This document shows, in pieces, positions 5,739 to 9,297 of a stretch of DNA of 9,297 nucleotides. Position 1 is the stretch's first letter. Each line of letters begins with the position of its first letter. Where the stretch lies: NCBI GenBank assembly GCA_003523945.1, contig DOFS01000303.1, positions 1 to 9,297 of the forward strand. The letters are read 5' to 3'. Both the position numbers and the translations under genes were made by a program. This DNA comes from Nitrospiraceae bacterium (lineage in GTDB: Bacteria > Nitrospirota > Nitrospiria > Nitrospirales > UBA8639). The notes under the pieces were generated by a model, which ran no database searches, was not told the DNA's origin, and saw nothing but the letters and a program-made list of their open reading frames with translations.

Positions 5739-6131
5739 TTATGCGGTTCCTTGATGTGGTGTGTTGGGGTTTGGGTCTTCCTCAGAGCGCATCTGGCCAA
5801 ACTCTAAACTCTGAATCGCTCCCGACCCAAACGAATGGCCACAACAGATGACTTCCTGAAAACCCGCACCGCCCGCCATCACCATTAGGCGAAGTCCACA
5901 GGAATCAGTCGCCACTATTTTCTCATCGAGTGGCATGCCGATTGCTAGAGCTCCTGCTCGGCGGCCGCGCTCTTGATTAAACGAGGGAACCACGTCTTCC
6001 AGGGTGAGGTCATGGCCGCAACAGCGAATTTTTTCAAACCCTTCGCCTCCGCTCATCACTTTGAGTACCAGCCCACAGGAATCAGGATACCGTTTGCGTT
6101 CGTCGATAATGTCCCCTTTTTTCAATGCCAT
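5739..6131 (-). CDS. Tandem desulforedoxin-like cysteine-repeat protein
   Basis: This 130-residue soluble protein consists of two copies of one domain, at about residues 6-43 and 65-103. Each has DSCGLxLxVMxGGxGFxxxxCCGH. The cysteines are C19, C37, C38 with H40, and C78, C96, C97 with H99; both copies have 17 residues between the single Cys and the CC pair. The C-G...G-G-x-G...C-C-G pattern recalls desulforedoxin/desulfoferrodoxin N-domains, which bind iron through CxxC plus CC. Here the first Cys of CxxC is absent in both copies, so the site would be Cys3, perhaps with His. Metal binding or redox activity is inference. The tail from 104 on is polar. The start at 6131 is set by AAGGAG six bases upstream; an extension to 6176 has no such site. 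The PsiE-like gene follows after 15 bases. Confidence 0.8.
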   Translation of the reverse strand: MALKKGDIIDERKRYPDSCGLVLKVMSGGEGFEKIRCCGHDLTLEDVVPSFNQERGRRAGALAIGMPLDEKIVATDSCGLRLMVMAGGAGFQEVICCGHSFGSGAIQSLEFGQMRSEEDPNPNTPHQGTA

Positions 6132-6403
6132 GCTCTGCTCCTTGGTTCCCGGAAATGAATCATGAAATTCTGCCATCAGTACTTAGTTATAGATGAGTGG
6201 ATGTGCCGGTATGTACAGCAAGGTTCGTAGCTAAACAAATCTTTGTAGGAAATGTCCAGAATTGGGCCAGGGCCGTCCTGTAGCAGTTGACCCGGCGAAG
6301 AATCCCATGGACCAAGGCATCTATAATGTGCCCCAGGATGGAGCCGACTCGCCCCACCGCCAAATTGAGCCTGTCTGGTAATCGCCTTCCTCCGACTGGG
6401 CGA
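6132..6403. other. Non-coding gap between nagZ and the cysteine-repeat gene
   Basis: These 272 bases lie downstream of nagZ and upstream of the cysteine-repeat gene, both leftward. The part near 6131 should contain the promoter of the latter. A TATAAC lies at about 6187-6192 on the minus strand, but I find no matching -35. A minus-strand frame continues through here from 6516 to 6187, but it starts inside nagZ, lacks a ribosome site and resembles nothing known. No strong terminator hairpin was seen after nagZ. Confidence 0.45.
6138..6143 (-). promoter_or_regulatory. Ribosome binding site fixing the cysteine-repeat protein start
   Basis: AAGGAG on the minus strand, six bases before the ATG at 6131. 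It decides for the 130-residue form beginning MALKKGD. Confidence 0.8.
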
Positions 6404-7492
6404 TCAAGTCGAGGCGGGAAGCTTGCCCTGGATCCGGGCCAACACTTGGCGATGGGCAGAAATGCCCACGGTATCGGGGATTGAGGGGATGTCGATGGGG
6501 TGATAGGGAAAGGCAAATTGCTGTTTCACTGAGGCAATGCGAGCCAAGCTTGCCTTAATGCTGGCCGGCTCTAATTCACGGGATAGAATGGCACGACGAA
6601 CGGCTTCAATGGCCTGGGTTTCCAGTTCCAGCGTTTTGCACACTAACAACATATCCACTCCGGCTTGCAACGAGCGCACAGCGGCCTCGCCTATTGCCGA
6701 ATGGTTCACAATTGCTCCCATCTCTAAGTCGTCGCTCAAGATGACGCCGGAAAATCCCATCTGTTGCCGAAGGATATCTGTCAATATCATGGAAGAGAGG
6801 GTTGCGGGATTTGTGGGGTCCAAGGCGGGATAATGGACGTGGGCCGTCATGATGGCCCGTAGGCCATGATCAATGGCGTATTGAAAAGGCTTGAGCTCCG
6901 CGCTTTCCAGTCGCTCGCGGGTGGCGTGAACCACGGGGAGTTCCACATGAGAATCGGTACAGGTATCACCATGTCCGGGAAAATGTTTTCCGCAGGCCAA
7001 CACACTATGGTCGTGCAGGCCCGCGAGTGTGGCCGCTCCCATATGGCACACCTGTTCCGGTTTCGTCCCAAACGCGCGATCCCCGATAATAGGATTGGAG
7101 GGATTCGTATGAATATCAAGAACGGGGGCCATATTCATATTGATTCCCACCGCGCGTAATTCCTTAGCTGTCACGGCTGCTGCTTGGTAGGCCAATTCAG
7201 TGGAACCCGGCTGCGCGACAGTTGCCGCAGGAGGAAAGATGGTAAAGCCGGAAGGCAAGCGGGTGACGCGCCCGCCTTCTTGATCGATGCCGATCAGCAG
7301 TGGAGTGTCTCCGGCCAGTGCTTGGAGGTCGTTCGTGAGGTGGGCAATTTGGGTAGCGTCAACCAAATTGCGGGAAAAGAGAATAATCCCACCTGGTCGG
7401 TATTCCTGAATCCAGGCTCGAAGGTCCGGAGTGACCTCCGTTCCTTCGAACCCGATCATGCAGAGTTGCCCAACAAGTTCGGAGGCAGTCAT
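6404..7492 (-). CDS. nagZ: Beta-N-acetylhexosaminidase NagZ (glycoside hydrolase family 3)
   Basis: NagZ is a cytoplasmic enzyme that removes non-reducing GlcNAc from GlcNAc-1,6-anhydroMurNAc-peptides during cell-wall recycling. The 362-residue single-domain length fits NagZ of Gram-negative bacteria. Visible landmarks are GGIILFSRN (34-42), the substrate loop IDQEGGRVTRL (69-79), KHFPGHGDTCTDSH (169-182) with the family's Asp-His acid/base pair D180 and H182, and ILSDDLEMGAI (251-261) with D254 as expected nucleophile. No signal peptide is present. The ATG at 7490-7492 lies 15 bases after the pepA stop with only AGG close upstream, suggesting an operon with translational coupling. All catalytic residues are intact. 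Confidence 0.97.
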   Translation of the reverse strand: MTASELVGQLCMIGFEGTEVTPDLRAWIQEYRPGGIILFSRNLVDATQIAHLTNDLQALAGDTPLLIGIDQEGGRVTRLPSGFTIFPPAATVAQPGSTELAYQAAAVTAKELRAVGINMNMAPVLDIHTNPSNPIIGDRAFGTKPEQVCHMGAATLAGLHDHSVLACGKHFPGHGDTCTDSHVELPVVHATRERLESAELKPFQYAIDHGLRAIMTAHVHYPALDPTNPATLSSMILTDILRQQMGFSGVILSDDLEMGAIVNHSAIGEAAVRSLQAGVDMLLVCKTLELETQAIEAVRRAILSRELEPASIKASLARIASVKQQFAFPYHPIDIPSIPDTVGISAHRQVLARIQGKLPAST

Positions 7493-7507
7493 TGCGCCTG
7501 TCGTCGC

Positions 7508-9013
7508 TTAGCGGTTGGCATGATTCAACAAATATTGAATGAGCAGCCGTGTCCCGATACCTGTCGGACCTTTAGGAATATACGGCCGTTCTGTTGTACC
7601 CCAATCAGTGCTGGCAATGTCTAAATGGACCCAGGGATGTTCTCCAACGAATTTTGATAAAAACATCGCCGCCGTAATCATTCCGCCTCCGCGCCCACCG
7701 ATATTCCGCATGTCCGCCACGTCACTTTTTAGCTGTTCAAAATATTCATCCCACAGGGGCATTTCCCATACCCGTTCCCCGGCATGATTGCCGGCCTTTT
7801 TGATGTCGGCTTTCAGGGGGTCGTCATTACCCAGCATGCCAATCGCGAACTGTCCCAACGCGACGGCAGCCGCACCGGTCAGTGTGGCGATGTCAATTAC
7901 GCAGGCGGGTTTGAACCGAGAGGCATAGGCCAAGCCGTCAGCAAGAATCAAACGACCTTCCGCATCGGTATTTTGGACTTCCACTGTTTTTCCGGAGAGC
8001 ATGGTAAGAATATCGCCGGGTTTAGTTGCCCGTCCTCCCGGCATGTTTTCCGTCACAGGCAAGAGGCCGATCGCATTGACCGGAAGCTTGAGCCGGGAGG
8101 CGGCTCGAATCGTCGCTAACACTTCGGCTCCACCGGTCATGTCGGCCTTCATCTGTTCCATGTTTTCCGATGGTTTTAAGGAGATGCCACCGCTATCAAA
8201 TGTTACCGTTTTGCCGACAAAAACAATGGGTTTATGTGTGCGAGGGCCCCCCATATATTCCAGAATGATGAATTGAGGCGGTTCGATGCTGCCTCGAGAG
8301 ACCCCCAATAATCCGCCCATGCCGAGTTTTTCCTGCTGTTTGCGGTCCAAGACTTTGAGCCGGACTTTAGCCTCCCTGGCGATTTTTTTGGCTTCGGTGA
8401 CGACCCGGGAAGGCGTCATCACATTAGCGGGGTGGTTGCACAAATCCCGGACGAAACAGGTCGCTTCCCCAAGAATCTGGCCACGTTTGGCGCCATCTTT
8501 GGCCTCATTCAGGTGCGTGTTGGAGGTGGTGAGTAGGGTGCAGGTTTGCAAGGAGTGGTTGTCGTCCGTGCGGTCCGTGCGGTACTCATTAAACCGATAT
8601 TCCCCAAGAACTACCCCTTCCACCATGGCTTGAGCCACGTCATCCATAGGGCCGGTGCCCTTGGGCGCCTCAGGCATCACGCAAACAATCCCTTTGGCTT
8701 TGGCGGTACGAGCGCGCTTGGCAGCGGTCCCCATCGCTTGACGAATTCGTTCCAAGGTCACCGTCTCCCGTGTTCCAAGGCCGACAAGAAGCACGCGTTT
8801 GGCGGGCAATTTCCCATCGATATGCAGTAAGGCAGTGTTATTCGGCTTGCCGGAAAATTCTCCACTTTTGCGCAGGGCGCTCAATTGGCCACCGAGTTTC
8901 TGATCGACCGGCCGGACGGCTTTGCTCCAGGTTTTGTCTTGTTCATATTCCAAACACACCAACACATCCGTTGTCGTAGCGGTGGCTTCACCACTCTTCA
9001 CAAGAATATTCAT
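7508..9013 (-). CDS. pepA: Leucyl aminopeptidase (M17 family), PepA
   Basis: This 501-residue cytosolic enzyme is a two-zinc (or manganese) hexameric aminopeptidase that releases N-terminal residues from peptides. The N-terminal macro-like domain covers about 1-165 and the catalytic domain the rest. Metal and catalytic residues are K268 and D273 (GKTVTFDSGG), D291 (MKADMTGGAE), D350 and E352 in the family signature NTDAEGRL, plus K280 and R354. The C-terminal half carries IATLTGAAAVALG and NIGGRGGGMITAAMFLSKF, both typical. The ATG at 9011-9013 is chosen for the strong GAGGAGG just upstream; a 13-residue in-frame extension to 9052 would place that site inside the gene. E. coli PepA also acts as a DNA-binding factor, but that cannot be judged here. 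nagZ follows after 15 bases. Confidence 0.98.
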   Translation of the reverse strand: MNILVKSGEATATTTDVLVCLEYEQDKTWSKAVRPVDQKLGGQLSALRKSGEFSGKPNNTALLHIDGKLPAKRVLLVGLGTRETVTLERIRQAMGTAAKRARTAKAKGIVCVMPEAPKGTGPMDDVAQAMVEGVVLGEYRFNEYRTDRTDDNHSLQTCTLLTTSNTHLNEAKDGAKRGQILGEATCFVRDLCNHPANVMTPSRVVTEAKKIAREAKVRLKVLDRKQQEKLGMGGLLGVSRGSIEPPQFIILEYMGGPRTHKPIVFVGKTVTFDSGGISLKPSENMEQMKADMTGGAEVLATIRAASRLKLPVNAIGLLPVTENMPGGRATKPGDILTMLSGKTVEVQNTDAEGRLILADGLAYASRFKPACVIDIATLTGAAAVALGQFAIGMLGNDDPLKADIKKAGNHAGERVWEMPLWDEYFEQLKSDVADMRNIGGRGGGMITAAMFLSKFVGEHPWVHLDIASTDWGTTERPYIPKGPTGIGTRLLIQYLLNHANR

Positions 9014-9016
9014 ACG

Positions 9017-9023
9017 CCTCCTC
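9017..9023 (-). promoter_or_regulatory. Strong ribosome binding site for pepA
   Basis: GAGGAGG on the minus strand, three to four bases before the ATG at 9013. The spacing is short but the match to the anti-Shine-Dalgarno sequence is excellent, and it fixes the pepA start. Confidence 0.8.
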
Positions 9024-9065
9024 AATAAATAAATCGCCCCTAATGTAAACAAATCCCCTTGCCGT

Positions 9066-9081
9066 GGCGTTGTTACACGCC
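9066..9081. repeat. Small hairpin at the queE stop codon
   Basis: GGCGT (9066-9070) and ACGCC (9077-9081) pair around TGTTAC, which contains the queE stop codon (9073-9075). The stem is GC-rich but only 5 bp and no T-run follows on the minus strand, so full termination before pepA is doubtful. Confidence 0.3.
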
Positions 9082-9297
9082 CCGAGTTTGGGGATCCCAG
9101 ATCACTTTATGCAATTGGAGTTGAAAACGAACAGGCAGTCGATCTTCCAGAATCCATTCAGCCAAGGATTGAAGATGGAGGACTCCAAAGACCGGACTCA
9201 TATGGACGGGACAGCGGTCTCCCAATGAATACCGCTTCACGATATCGCGCGCCCACTCGTAATCGATCCGGTCCTTCAAAACAAACTTCACTTCGTC
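9073..9297 (-). CDS. queE: 7-carboxy-7-deazaguanine synthase QueE, C-terminal part (cut by window edge)
   Basis: These 74 codons plus stop are the C-terminus of a radical-SAM QueE, the enzyme that contracts 6-carboxytetrahydropterin to 7-carboxy-7-deazaguanine on the route to preQ0 and queuosine. The visible part begins DEVKFVLKDRIDYEWA, continues through HMSPVFGVLHLQSLAEWI and ends RLPVRFQLQLHKVIWDPQTRGV. The SPVFG, LAEWILEDRLPVR and QLQLHK blocks are characteristic of the QueE C-terminus. The CxxxCxxC iron-sulfur motif and the SAM region lie outside the window. The frame stays open to base 9297; the GTG at 9291 is an internal Val, not a start. pepA begins 59 bases downstream. Confidence 0.93.
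   Translation of the reverse strand, partial: DEVKFVLKDRIDYEWARDIVKRYSLGDRCPVHMSPVFGVLHLQSLAEWILEDRLPVRFQLQLHKVIWDPQTRGV

Noticed and set aside
6187..6516. Minus-strand open frame running from inside nagZ into the gap after it
   Set aside because: It overlaps nagZ in another frame by 113 bases, has no ribosome site and its translation is unlike any family I know; most likely a chance frame.
7184..8633. Several plus-strand frames antisense to nagZ and pepA
   Set aside because: All lie opposite strongly conserved enzymes, overlap one another, and show no domain or ribosome site.
9014..9052. 13-residue N-terminal extension of PepA
   Set aside because: The strong GAGGAGG site sits inside it and points to the ATG at 9013; the extension matches nothing in M17 enzymes.
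1..9297. Search for tRNAs, CRISPR arrays, insertion sequences or phage genes
   Set aside because: No cloverleaf-like segment, regularly spaced repeat, transposase motif or terminal repeat pair was found by reading; a computed scan could still find a weak case.

Overview
The window looks like ordinary chromosome from a Gram-negative-type bacterium, and my best guess is the Nitrospirota (a Nitrospira-like organism). That guess is inference from gene style: a TatA with a very long Pro/Ala/Gln-rich tail, several small exported or lipid-anchored proteins of unknown function, and an outer-membrane-type gene set with NagZ and two lipoproteins. There are no rRNA genes, tRNAs, insertion sequences, phage genes or CRISPR arrays that I can see. 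Twelve protein genes are supported: nine read leftwards and three rightwards.

Layout. Positions 101-469 (minus) hold a stand-alone CheY-like receiver. At 645-890 (minus) is a tiny two-cysteine lipoprotein, followed by a nested inverted repeat that begins at its stop codon. At 1048-2635 (minus) is a tight pair, tatA plus a HEAT-repeat lipoprotein that starts at TTG. The divergent region 2636-2807 carries a good promoter for tatA and two dyads. Positions 2808-4588 hold three rightward genes: an unrecognised acidic cytoplasmic protein, a small secreted protein and a class I glutamine amidotransferase-like hydrolase (peptidase C26). From 4675 to the right edge everything reads leftwards. In transcription order this is the end of queE, pepA, nagZ, then after a 272-base gap a tandem-repeat cysteine protein, a PsiE-family membrane protein and a small Pro-tailed unknown.

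How the genes fit together. pepA and nagZ lie 15 bases apart and are probably co-transcribed. Both serve turnover: peptide hydrolysis and removal of GlcNAc from recycled muropeptides. tatA and the HEAT lipoprotein are 16 bases apart and look translationally coupled, which suggests an envelope or export link. The cysteine protein and the PsiE-like protein are also 15 bases apart and probably one transcript.

The most interesting items are three. The 130-residue protein at 5739-6131 has two desulforedoxin-like repeats that both lack the first cysteine. The TatA tail ends in what looks like a second copy of the TatA amphipathic helix. The inverted repeat at 582-647 has a 13-position stem. I do not see a clear-cut new defence or mobile system here.
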